Positions 1 through 7,206 of a DNA stretch of 13,350 bases are shown in pieces. Made by a program: the position numbers and the translations under genes. The notes under the pieces were generated by a model that worked only from the letters and a program-made list of their open reading frames with translations, was not told where the DNA came from and ran no database searches. Source of the stretch: CAVZLD01 sp964522605 (lineage in GTDB: Bacteria; Planctomycetota; Planctomycetia; Pirellulales; Pirellulaceae); assembly GCA_964522605.1 (NCBI GenBank), contig CAZFWV010000186.1, positions 1 through 13,350 on the forward strand, written 5' to 3'. Every line of letters starts with the position of its first letter. Within the stretch, counting starts at the first letter, position 1.

Positions 1-51
1 GAGCGGGCTGCGTTGGAACGATTACGCTTACCAGCTCGCTAGGCTCTGTCA

Positions 52-214
<163 letters not shown>

Positions 215-335
215 CCAGCATGATTATCGCAAATCTCGCCCTGCGATGATATTTGTTTTGCGGCGTAAGTTTCGTGCATATATACTCGACCACCCGAATG
301 AGTACCTCGACTCGCACGATGGAGACTTCAGCCCC

Positions 336-920
336 ATGTCCAAATCTGCTGCTGCTGCGTTGATCTGCATGATCACTCACCTTTCCGGACTCTGTAATGC
401 GACCGTCCTGTCCTTCGAGGACTTCACGGCACCGGGTACCTTGACGAACATCAATCCGGCGGCGCCGTACGAAGAATCGGGATTCACCATTACGCCAACG
501 GATGGCGAGTCAGCTGTGTTTGATTCGGCATTCTCGACGACCATGATTGGCAACGACACGGACTGGTTTGGATTTGGGGAGAGCAACACGCCTTCACTTA
601 CGCTGACTTCTAGCTCTCTGCCCTTCAACCTCGTCAGCCTTCTTGCCGGACCAAATACGCTTGCGTCAGGACCTGAGATCGACTTGGTGATTATCGGAAC
701 GCCTGTCGAGGGCGATCCCGTTACCGTCAGTTTTCCGAGCCTTTCCACAGCAACTCTTCTATCGCCCAACTGGACGAACCTCACTCGCGTCGACTTCACG
801 TCGAGTGATGATGCCGGAATCGATGACATTGATGTCACCGTGGTCCCCGAACCATCGACTTTTCTGCTCATCACTTTCGGCTTCTTGGGACTCGCTTGGC
901 GCAGATCCCATGGGACCTGA
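336..920 (+). CDS. PEP-CTERM sorting domain protein, small secreted beta-rich protein
   Basis: This encodes a 194-residue protein that should be exported and then processed by an exosortase-type system. Residues 1-22 form a signal peptide ending in GLCNA. The C-terminus has the tripartite PEP-CTERM tail: VPEPS at 170-174, a hydrophobic stretch (FLLITFGFLGLAW), and an RR-containing basic end. The middle is rich in T, S, D and F with alternating beta-strand character and a late aspartate-rich stretch (SSDDAGIDDIDVTVV). That recalls jelly-roll extracellular domains, but no family is assigned. The start at 336 is chosen because it opens directly into the signal peptide and has GGAG at 321-324. 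The frame is open back to 81, but the upstream part runs through the palindromic element. Another in-frame ATG at 246 would put a charged, unlikely leader before the signal peptide. Export and sorting are well supported; the function is unknown. Confidence 0.85.
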   Translation: MSKSAAAALICMITHLSGLCNATVLSFEDFTAPGTLTNINPAAPYEESGFTITPTDGESAVFDSAFSTTMIGNDTDWFGFGESNTPSLTLTSSSLPFNLVSLLAGPNTLASGPEIDLVIIGTPVEGDPVTVSFPSLSTATLLSPNWTNLTRVDFTSSDDAGIDDIDVTVVPEPSTFLLITFGFLGLAWRRSHGT

Positions 921-1285
921 ACACCGAACCATCCCAGTCTTGTACGGCTTCTCTGACTTTTGCTCGCCATCCACGCTCTTCTTGCACGGTCGTGCGTGCG
1001 AACCGAGAGCTCCGTTCAGACTCATTGACTTAATCGCGTTCAATTCGTGAAACACGAACACGTTATCACCACCGGCCTGATCTTCCCCGTCAGTTTGCAG
1101 ATTGACACAAGCAGACAGCGGACTCTAATAGGCCGATTGAGGCAGAGTGATTCAGGTTCGAGGTGACTCGTCGCGCGATGGCGTGAAGGCTGTGATGACT
1201 CGCCATTCTGCAAGGCCCATGGCATCTCGTTCTTCGATTGGAACGATCTATTGTTTCTTCATCTCAGAGAAAGTGAGCGTGTCTG
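921..1285. other. Intergenic stretch without a recognisable gene
   Basis: The 365 bases between two PEP-CTERM genes hold no frame with protein-like composition; the short open frames are overlapping and low quality. Small hairpins are visible: GCACG/CGTGC at 984-995, TTCGTG-AAA-CACGAA at 1044-1058, and TCGTTC/GAACGA at 1227-1246. None is followed by a clean T tract, so none is called a terminator. The promoter of the gene at 1286 presumably lies here, but I could not identify -35/-10 boxes with confidence. Confidence 0.5.
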
Positions 1286-1433
1286 ATGATCCGGAGTATG
1301 TGCACAGCAATCTGTGCCACCTTGATTTGTAGTTCATTGATTTGCGCACAAGTTGTGCACGACGAGGATTTCACTTCCTCCGACGGTGGATACACCGTCA
1401 CGAACGACGGCAACCCGACAGGGCCCTGGACGT
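1286..1433 (+). CDS. Partial secreted protein, N-terminal part of a probable PEP-CTERM gene, cut by an assembly gap
   Basis: The 49 visible residues begin with a signal peptide (MIRSMCTAICATLICSSLIC, then AQ) and continue with VVHDEDFTSSDGGYTVTN and NPTGPWT. This opening resembles planctomycete PEP-CTERM proteins, in which an EDFTSSDGGF/YTV segment follows the signal peptide. Sequence is lost from 1434. The other side of the gap (1534-1586) encodes a hydrophobic PEP-CTERM-like tail ending in RRPA, so both pieces most likely belong to one gene. An in-frame ATG at 1298 is an alternative start that would keep most of the signal peptide. The body of the protein, and hence its function, cannot be seen. 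Confidence 0.75.
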
Positions 1434-1533
1434 NNNNNNNNNNNNNNNNNNNNNNNNNNNNNNNNNNNNNNNNNNNNNNNNNNNNNNNNNNNNNNNNNNN
1501 NNNNNNNNNNNNNNNNNNNNNNNNNNNNNNNNN
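1434..1533. other. Assembly gap (100 N)
   Basis: Exactly 100 N, the conventional filler for a gap of unknown size. The frame before it (codons starting at 1286) and the plausible tail frame after it (codons starting at 1536) do not match at 100 bases. The true length therefore is probably not 100. Confidence 0.97.
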
Positions 1534-1586
1534 TGCTCAGTCTGTTGGCTCTGCTGGGATTGTTCGTCTACCGACGTCCTGCGTGA
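1534..1586 (+). CDS. Partial: C-terminal PEP-CTERM-like tail of the gene starting at 1286
   Basis: In the frame with codons from 1536, the sequence reads LSLLALLGLFVYRRPA then TGA at 1584-1586. A short Leu/Gly/Phe hydrophobic helix followed by RR and an immediate stop is the end of a PEP-CTERM sorting signal. The Pro-Glu-Pro part would be within the N run. The perfect hairpin terminator 43 bases downstream supports this as a real gene end. It is most economically the 3' end of the gene at 1286, although a separate gene cannot be excluded if the gap is long. Confidence 0.65.
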
Positions 1587-1629
1587 TCGGCGATCCTGCC
1601 CATCGGATCCTGTCTCGCTCAGAAGATAT

Positions 1630-1673
1630 GGCCGGCGGAGTCTCCTATTGGCATGACTCCGCCGGCCTTCTTT
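1630..1673 (+). terminator. Strong rho-independent terminator
   Basis: A perfect 13-bp stem, GGCCGGCGGAGTC (1630-1642) with GACTCCGCCGGCC (1655-1667), encloses a 12-nt loop and is followed by TTCTTT (1668-1673). It begins 43 bases after the stop at 1586 and should end the transcript of the gapped PEP-CTERM gene before the next gene at 1860. Confidence 0.85.
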
Positions 1674-1848
1674 GGCGATGCACGTTGCCGTTTCCGACAT
1701 TCTGGCATTCGGCATCTTCTTCTGGCCCAATTCAGACTTCTTAACACCCCCCTGTTTTGCTTGACGAACGGTGTTTTGGCTGTCATTCTATTTGGCTGAT
1801 TCCCCGAATTCGATTTGTTCTTTCTGCGGTCGCACCTTATTGAAAATT

Positions 1849-1853
1849 GGAAG
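1849..1853 (+). promoter_or_regulatory. Ribosome binding site for the PEP-CTERM gene at 1860
   Basis: GGAAG sits 6 nt before the ATG at 1860. This favours that start over the longer open frame beginning at 1815, because translation from 1860 also opens directly with the signal peptide. Confidence 0.5.
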
Positions 1854-1859
1854 TTCCTG

Positions 1860-2948
1860 ATGTCTCGAAAAGCACTGAGTGTTGTGTTGGGATTACTTCT
1901 CGTGTTGTGTCTCCCTTGCCACGCACAGTCGCTGCTTCCACTGGACAGTTTCGGTGGTGGTGACGGATGGTTGGCGCCGGGCGAGGATGGAGCGGCCTGG
2001 TTAGGGACAGGCAATACGGAGCGTGGGCTTGCCTACAATCCAACGACGGGAAATGTCATCCTACCGACACGAACGGGAAATGTGGTCAAGGTACTCGATG
2101 GAGCCACCGGTGCAGCGTTGAGTGATCTGGTGCCTCCCGATGGTGGTTTTTCAGGCGGAACGTTCCTAATCAACATGGTAGATGTCGCGGACGATGGCGC
2201 AATTTACGTCGGCAACCTGACGGTGAGCGCCACCTCGAACTTCAAGGTCTATCGATGGCAAGACGAAGCGGCGACGGCCACTGTCGCCTATGACGACCTG
2301 ACCGGACTTCCTCGCGTGGGCGACTCATTCGCTGCCACCGGCAGTGGAACCGACACGATTTTGGCTGCCGCGGGAACGAACAACGTCGACGCGAGTAATT
2401 TTGCTGGGTTCACAACGGCTGACGGGTCGACTTTTTCTTCGACCGCCTACACGGCGATTGCGGGAACGAATACCGGTTCGAACGACTACCGATTGTCTTT
2501 GACTTTTGTCGATTCGGATACGCTGATCGGGAATCAGGGTGGAATTGCGCGCTGGACGGACTTTGGTGGAGGCAGTGCGACACTGGTCGATTCGATTCCG
2601 CTCGACACCTCTCTGCGTCCGCTCGACTTCGCCGTCGTCGGAGGTGTCCCCGTATTGGCCGTGATCGACTCGAACAGTTCACTCGTTCAAGTCTTTGATG
2701 TCAGTACGCCCAGCAGCCCGTTGTCACTCGCCTCGGGTAACAACACGTCTGGCGACTTGACGGGAAATGGCAACGGTACAGGGGGAGTGGCCTGGGGCAG
2801 TGTCACGGGAAACTCGGCGACGCTGTACGCTATGAGCACGAACCAGGGAATCCAAGCGTTCACGTTTACGGTTCCCGAACCGACGTCCGCCCTTCCACTC
2901 GCGTTGGGCCTGTTCGCCTTGCTCGCTCGTCGGCGGCGCACGACCTGA
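1860..2948 (+). CDS. PEP-CTERM protein with probable DUF4623-like beta-propeller
   Basis: This encodes a 362-residue exported protein. Residues 1-22 are a signal peptide (Leu-rich core, cleavage likely after PCHA). The body contains RGLAYNPTTGNV (55-66), NVVKVLDGATGA (74-85), SGGTFLINMVDVADDGAIYV (98-117) and FKVYRWQDE (128-136), followed by a Thr/Gly/Ser/Asp-rich beta region. This motif string is what I know from DUF4623-type proteins, predicted beta-propellers often carrying PEP-CTERM tails; the assignment is from memory of the family. The C-terminus is VPEPTSALP (338 onward), a hydrophobic helix, then RRRR, a complete PEP-CTERM signal. It should therefore be secreted and sorted by an exosortase encoded elsewhere. 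A terminator lies upstream (1630-1673) and a convergent palindrome downstream, so it is probably transcribed alone. Export is well supported; the ligand or enzymatic role, if any, is unknown. Confidence 0.9.
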   Translation: MSRKALSVVLGLLLVLCLPCHAQSLLPLDSFGGGDGWLAPGEDGAAWLGTGNTERGLAYNPTTGNVILPTRTGNVVKVLDGATGAALSDLVPPDGGFSGGTFLINMVDVADDGAIYVGNLTVSATSNFKVYRWQDEAATATVAYDDLTGLPRVGDSFAATGSGTDTILAAAGTNNVDASNFAGFTTADGSTFSSTAYTAIAGTNTGSNDYRLSLTFVDSDTLIGNQGGIARWTDFGGGSATLVDSIPLDTSLRPLDFAVVGGVPVLAVIDSNSSLVQVFDVSTPSSPLSLASGNNTSGDLTGNGNGTGGVAWGSVTGNSATLYAMSTNQGIQAFTFTVPEPTSALPLALGLFALLARRRRTT

Positions 2949-2965
2949 CCATCGGAGTAAGCTCA

Positions 2966-3036
2966 GTTCTGAAGTTGCACGTAGCCGAATACGTGAGAAT
3001 TCGGCTTCGAACTGACGAAATGTGCAACATTAGAAC
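2966..3036. repeat. Branched palindrome between convergent genes
   Basis: An outer stem pairs 2966-2980 (GTTCT-GAA-GTTGCAC) with 3022-3036 (GTGCAAC-ATT-AGAAC); the two ends pair perfectly and the central trio is imperfect. Inside it, AGCCGAAT (2983-2990) pairs with ATTCGGCT (2999-3006), and TTCG (3006-3009) can pair with CGAA (3016-3019). It sits between a plus-strand stop at 2948 and a minus-strand stop at 3074. It may work as a bidirectional terminator or 3' mRNA stabiliser, but no T tract is present. Confidence 0.5.
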
Positions 3037-3073
3037 GGACGCTTTGAGTTATGGTGTTCCGCCGATAACTCCG

Positions 3074-5388
3074 CTACCAATCGAGTCCCAAGTGTGCGAG
3101 CTGCTGACGGATGGCACGCAGGTCCCAGACGTAGAGCTGTCCGTTTTCCAGGCCAAACGCGACCAGTTGATTCCCGTCGGGCGTAAAGCATTCGGGCTTC
3201 AAACGCGTTGGATCCGCAATGGTCATTCGGGCGACTTCTTCTCCCGTATCGGGTATGAGTAACTGCAACGTACTTAAACCGGTCGCAACGGCTATCAATT
3301 GGCTATCCGGGCTAAAGGCAAGGTGCCCGAGTTCCAGAGTGGGTCCGGGAATCCACGAACCGGTCTTCCAAAGTCGACCACCCGTCGGCGAATCATTCGA
3401 CACAACGGCGAGCCAGCGGCCGTCGGGACTGAAGATAGGTACTCCGCGATCCGAGAGCAATTCGCGGACGTGGCGTCCGGATGCCACGTCCCAGACCGAA
3501 ACACTCCCGGGCATCAAGTGACTGCCGGTCACGACCCATTGGCCATCCGGGCTGACGGCACAGTAGTGCACGTCGGAGGATGTCAGCAATTGTCGCTCAC
3601 CATATTCATGTTTTTCTATTTCCGCCCCGCGTGCGACGGTCGGCGAATCGACAAACAGATGTGCCCCCCGACTGTATTCGGGCATCGCAATCACACATCC
3701 ATTCTTACTTGCAGACCACAATTCCATCCCGCCGAAAGAAATGTCTGCAACATGCTCTTCAAACGGATTGCGGGCAATCAGTTGTTCCGGCGGACCCACT
3801 TGCATTCGACGAGGGTCGGCAGGATCCGTGCACAGCACCCAACGTGAAACGCCTTCGGGCAGACCTGCGTGCGTCAAGAAAGAGCGGGGCGAATCAAAGA
3901 GTAGCGGAACCCGAACACCGGCGATTGTAGTCGTCTGCTCACCAGCGACCAAATCAAAGATCACCGTGGCATCTTCGGCAGTTGCCGCCAGAAGGCGACC
4001 ATCCGGGCTGACAATCGCCCGAGGAAAACCTGCAAGCGGCTTTGGCGGTCTCGAGAGGTCGAAGTGCCTCAACTCCGCCCCCGATGCCACACGCATCAGG
4101 CGCATGACTCCTTTTTGGTTGACGCCGCTAATCAGTCGATCGTTCGGGCTAAAGCGCATCTTGGTCGTGCGTTCACCGCCGGCTGCGGCCAGCAGAAGTC
4201 GGCCTGAACGAGCATCCCACAAGCGCAGAAACCCGGACCCGTCATTACTGACAATTAAATTGCCTCCATGGTTGAAGCTATAGACAACCCTCTTGCTTCG
4301 GTGACCCTCCAGCGCCGAAAGTTGTTGATGTGTTACGGTATCCCAACGATGAACGAGCAGATCCGAGTCGCTGGCGACGGCAAATCGACGACCTTGATCA
4401 TCCCAACCGGGAAATGACTGCCCGGGTAGTTGCCAGCGATCGATTTCCATGCCGGAATTGAGATCGACAATCCGCACACTATCTGCTCCGGTCACCGCCA
4501 GGAGCGGTTCTGTCGGGTGAAATGCAAAACTCGCGAGGTCGTCCGAACGATCGAGTAGCGCGAGCTCCCGCCCGGTCACGGTATCGAAACTGCGCAATTC
4601 TGCCGGCATCGGAAGCTGAAGGCCGGGAACATTCGCGGCCGCATCCACGGGCAGCTTGACTGCGATCTGTCGACTATCGGGGCGAAAGACGGCCCAGCGC
4701 GCCCCCGGTAAATCCAAAACTCGCTTCGGCTTAGCCGCTGCCAAATCCCAGACGCGCAAATGACTTTGACGCCCGTCTCTCGTCGCACACAGGTGCTGCA
4801 AGAAGCGTCCATCTGGACTAAAGACAACGCCACCATAATCGGTCACCGGAATCCCCGGCCCTGGCAAAAGCGCCAGACTTTCCCCACCCACAACACGGTA
4901 CAATTCGACATTCCCATCGGGTCCACCAATTGCGTATCGTCGGAAACTCGGATCGAAATCGACGACCGCGCCCGCAGGCAAGCTGAGCAGACTTTCCGCC
5001 GCCTCGACATCCGGCAGACAAAGTGCCGCGATGTACTCACTTCGCAGATCGCGGAATGTGTCTGACGGCATCTGCAGCTCTCGGGAGATTTGCGTTGCTT
5101 CCCGAAGAACACGAAGTGTTTCAAAACGTTGACCGGCCCGTGCTGTCAGACGCAGAGCACGGCTCTGAGCCAACAAGGTCGCAACGCGCCTTTCCCGGCT
5201 TTGCCGTTGTGCGTAGCGAGTCTGTTCCAATTGCCGTCGGAACTCCATGGAGGCGAACAGGGAAATGACAGTAATCCCCACGAGCAGCAGGGTGGAGAGA
5301 CCGGCTAGCGCGGCCAGCGCGCGGTTGGTGCGACACCAGCGCCATGTGCGCTCGATCATCGAAATACGGCGCGCTTGGATTGGACGAT
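3074..5388 (-). CDS. Partial: transmembrane segment and WD40-repeat region of Ser/Thr kinase
   Basis: This is the C-terminal part of the kinase gene that starts at 6333, separated from it by 100 N. After the gap it reads RPIQARRISMIERTWRWCRT, a juxtamembrane stretch typical of planctomycete kinases. Then come one transmembrane helix (ALAALAGLSTLLLVGITVIS), a charged helical segment with many Arg and Gln, and about 650 residues of WD40-like repeats. The recurring strand motif is easy to see: FSPDGRFL, FRPDSRQIAV, FSPNDRLISG, SPDGRLLAAT, SPDGQWVVTG, FSPDGRWLAVV, FSPDSQLIAVA and FTPDGNQLVAF. The repeats should fold into one or two propellers, separated from the kinase by the membrane, and act in sensing or protein binding. 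The stop is TAG at 3074-3076. The frame here is not in register with the N-terminal part across the N run. That reflects unknown gap length, not a proven frameshift. Confidence 0.88.
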
Positions 5389-5488
5389 NNNNNNNNNNNN
5401 NNNNNNNNNNNNNNNNNNNNNNNNNNNNNNNNNNNNNNNNNNNNNNNNNNNNNNNNNNNNNNNNNNNNNNNNNNNNNNNNNNNNNNNN
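5389..5488. other. Assembly gap (100 N) inside the kinase gene
   Basis: Exactly 100 N. Read on the minus strand, sequence stops at GVLH plus CG, the start of an arginine codon, so it breaks in the HRD catalytic motif. It resumes just before the transmembrane helix. A kinase C-lobe normally needs well over 150 residues between these points, so the missing piece is probably several hundred bases. Confidence 0.97.
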
Positions 5489-6333
5489 CGATGGAGCACT
5501 CCCTGTCCATGGGCATAAGCGAGCGCCTCGGCAATCTCGATCCCAATGCGAGCGACGCTCCGACAGTACTCGCTGTACGAACCATGACCACGATCGGACG
5601 GCGCAACCGATCGATGGAATGGCACATCGTGGCTTCCCGTCGGCCAGCTCATCCCCGAATCCGACAATCGCTCCTCGCGGGGCAATACACGGGGCTCGCC
5701 GCTTTCGCTGCCGACGGCAACCAGATCGTCCGCCCACAGCCCATCAACAATTGTGGCGGTGACTTCGGGCGTGATCTGCGAGAGTTCCAGCAGTTCGCGT
5801 CCACCCCAGGCGCGCAGCTTTCGAAGTTCGCGCACGACCTGATCTAACGTCTGGCCCTGAATGAATTGCATCGCATAGAAATGCAGTCCTCGGTCTTCGC
5901 CGATGCGAAAGACAGGCACGATATTCGTGTGGTGCAACTGAGCTGCCGCTTGAGCTTCGCGACGAAACCTCGCAAGCTGCATCTCGTTCGCAGCATCGGG
6001 CAAAGACAGAACTTTCAGCGCCACCCGTCGCCCAAGCGACTGCTGAATCGCCTCGTAGACAGTCCCCATTCCGCCACGCGCGATTTCGCGCACAATGATG
6101 AACTCGCCGACCTGTTTCGGAATCTCGCTCGGTGGTTTCGTCTCCAGATCCCGCCGCGATCCGAGCCGTTCCACGAGGATCAGCGCGGGAAACAGCTCGC
6201 GAATCTCCTCGGCAAGAAACGGGTATTGCCGCGAATACTCGTCAATCGTGGGCTGCTCTCCTTGCCGAATTCGCTCGACAAACTCATGCGCCAACGCGTT
6301 AACCAGATTCGTCTGCGACGAAGAGCATGTCAT
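5489..6333 (-). CDS. Partial: N-terminal adaptor and catalytic N-lobe of Ser/Thr protein kinase
   Basis: This is the start of a bacterial Hanks-type (PknB-like) Ser/Thr kinase. Residues 12-60 (EFVERIRQGEQPTIDEYSRQ, then PFLAEEIRELFPAL) form the leader domain common before planctomycete kinases. The kinase domain begins near 75. The glycine loop is IARGGMGTVYEA (84-95), the ATP-binding lysine is K107 in VALKVL, and the alphaC glutamate is probably E126 in RFRREAQAA. Residues about 166-258 form a polar Ser/Asp/Glu-rich insert before the alphaE helix (IGIEIAEALAYAHGQGVLH). The sequence stops at H281 plus the first two bases (CG) of an Arg codon, which fits HRD. The catalytic Asp, DFG and APE motifs are not visible. 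The ATG at 6331-6333 overlaps the sigma factor stop (ATGA, 6330-6333), so the two are translationally coupled. It continues as the TM/WD40 segment at 3074-5388. Confidence 0.9.
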
Positions 6334-6974
6334 AGACGAAATGACTCCAGTCCGCCCGGTTGTTGTTCGAGGATTTCTCGCAGACGTTTCAGCGCACGCA
6401 GATATCGCATCCCGGCGGCTTTCTCCTCAATCATCAACACCTGGGCCGTTTCCGCTGGATTGAGCTGCTCGAAATGCCGCAAGGCGAGAACTTCGCGATC
6501 AATCGGGTTCATCCCATCGATCGCCCTCTCTAAGCGCAGTCTGATCTCAGCCCGAACCGCGACACCACTGGGAGACGTATTGTCATCCATCAACAGGGAA
6601 CTGATCGCCGCACTCGTCGTATCGGCCGTCGAGGGACTTTGATTGGCGCACTCCCGCCGCGCATCACGCATCTTGACGCCTAAATGATGGCGGTGAAGCT
6701 CCAGTAGCTTATTGCAGGCAATGCCGCGCAACCAGAGATAGAAAGGCAGCGGAGAGCCTTGCACGTATTCCGTCAAATTCCGCCATGCTGCCAGATAGAT
6801 CTCCTGCAGCACGTCCGCTACGTCAACACGTCCCTGCAAACGGCGATCGAGGCGAAACGTAACCAGACGGAAAAGTCGATCTTCGTGCAGCGTCAATAGC
6901 ACCCCCCAGCTGTCCCGATCACCGTGGGCCGCCAACTCCAGCAACTGCTGAGATTCATCTGTGTCCGTGTTCAT
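6330..6974 (-). CDS. ECF-type RNA polymerase sigma-70 factor (planctomycete kinase-linked type)
   Basis: This 214-residue sigma factor has only regions 2 and 4. Region 2 is at about 27-95 (LHEDRLFRLVTFRL, DVADVLQEIYLAAWRNLTEY, FYLWLRGIACNKLLELHRHH), where the DVLQEIYLAAW helix contacts core polymerase and the -10 element. Region 4 is at about 144-202, with the helix-turn-helix LNPAETAQVLMIEEKAAGMR that reads the -35. It resembles the planctomycete sigma-70 subgroup known to sit beside Ser/Thr kinases; the exact ECF group was not tested. Its stop overlaps the kinase ATG by 4 nt. I chose the ATG at 6974. The frame extends to a TTG at 7070, but that TTG lies inside a large palindrome, so the extra 32 residues look spurious. 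No anti-sigma gene is visible, so phosphorylation by the neighbouring kinase is the likely control (inference). Confidence 0.92.
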   Translation of the reverse strand: MNTDTDESQQLLELAAHGDRDSWGVLLTLHEDRLFRLVTFRLDRRLQGRVDVADVLQEIYLAAWRNLTEYVQGSPLPFYLWLRGIACNKLLELHRHHLGVKMRDARRECANQSPSTADTTSAAISSLLMDDNTSPSGVAVRAEIRLRLERAIDGMNPIDREVLALRHFEQLNPAETAQVLMIEEKAAGMRYLRALKRLREILEQQPGGLESFRL

Positions 6975-7056
6975 CCGGCGCACTACGCCTTGTGTTGACA
7001 ACCCTTGATCATAGGCACCCGCAGCGTCGGCGACAAACACCTCTGGCCAAGAAAGT

Positions 7057-7129
7057 TCGTTTAACGGCAAGCGGAAGGCGTCGATTTCTGGGTCGTGCCC
7101 GCCGACGTCTTCCGCTTGCCGTTAAACGA
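7057..7129. repeat. Large inverted repeat (27-bp arms, 26 paired), REP-like
   Basis: The left arm 7057-7083 (starts TCGTTTAACGGCAAGCGGAA) is the reverse complement of 7103-7129 (ends CTTGCCGTTAAACGA). The outer 21 bp pair perfectly, followed by one mismatch and 5 more pairs. The 19-nt loop is 7084-7102. No flanking direct repeat is obvious. Transcribed in either direction it would form a very stable hairpin. It may be a copy of a dispersed extragenic palindrome, but only one copy is in this window. Confidence 0.85.
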
Positions 7130-7185
7130 GTTGCGTGAGCCCCCTGTTGCCAACCGACACGAACGCGCAATTAGGTCCCTGGGTC

Positions 7186-7197
7186 TGCGACGTCGCA
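7186..7197. promoter_or_regulatory. Perfect 12-bp palindrome, candidate operator
   Basis: TGCGACGTCGCA is fully self-complementary and ends 9 bases before the ATG at 7207. A dimeric regulator could bind there, or the transcript could fold at the start codon. No binding protein can be named from the sequence. Confidence 0.3.
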
Positions 7198-7206
7198 CAA
7201 TGAGAC

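Larger units (their letters stand above)
6975..7206. promoter_or_regulatory. Divergent intergenic region between sigma/kinase operon and giant surface-protein gene
   Basis: These 232 bases must hold the promoters of both the minus-strand sigma/kinase operon and the plus-strand giant gene. They contain the long hairpin at 7057-7129 and the 12-bp palindrome at 7186-7197. I could not assign -35/-10 elements with confidence. TTGCCA at 7147-7152 lacks a good -10 partner. Shared control of the two directions is plausible from position only. Confidence 0.5.

Noticed and set aside
1044..1058. Hairpin TTCGTG-AAA-CACGAA as terminator of the first gene
   Set aside because: The stem is only 6 bp, there is no T tract after it, and it lies 124 bases past the stop.
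377..1061. Minus-strand open frames over the first PEP-CTERM gene
   Set aside because: They overlap a gene with a signal peptide and a sorting tail, and their own products are low-complexity without motifs.
3299..3847. Plus-strand open frames antisense to the kinase/WD40 gene (also at 3741-4283, 5247-5762 and 5866-6642)
   Set aside because: They mirror a strongly supported minus-strand gene, have atypical Arg/Pro/His-rich composition, and show no domain or ribosome binding site.
5389..5488. Frameshift or pseudogene in the kinase
   Set aside because: The frame change coincides exactly with a 100-N filler of arbitrary length, so it is not evidence of mutation.
6975..7070. Sigma factor starting at the TTG at 7070
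   Set aside because: The TTG lies inside the large inverted repeat and the added 32 residues do not resemble the sigma family. The ATG at 6974 gives a normal ECF length.
7147..7176. Sigma-70 promoter with TTGCCA and a downstream -10 (ATTAGG or TTAGGT)
   Set aside because: The -10 candidates match the consensus poorly, and the host's main promoter consensus is uncertain.
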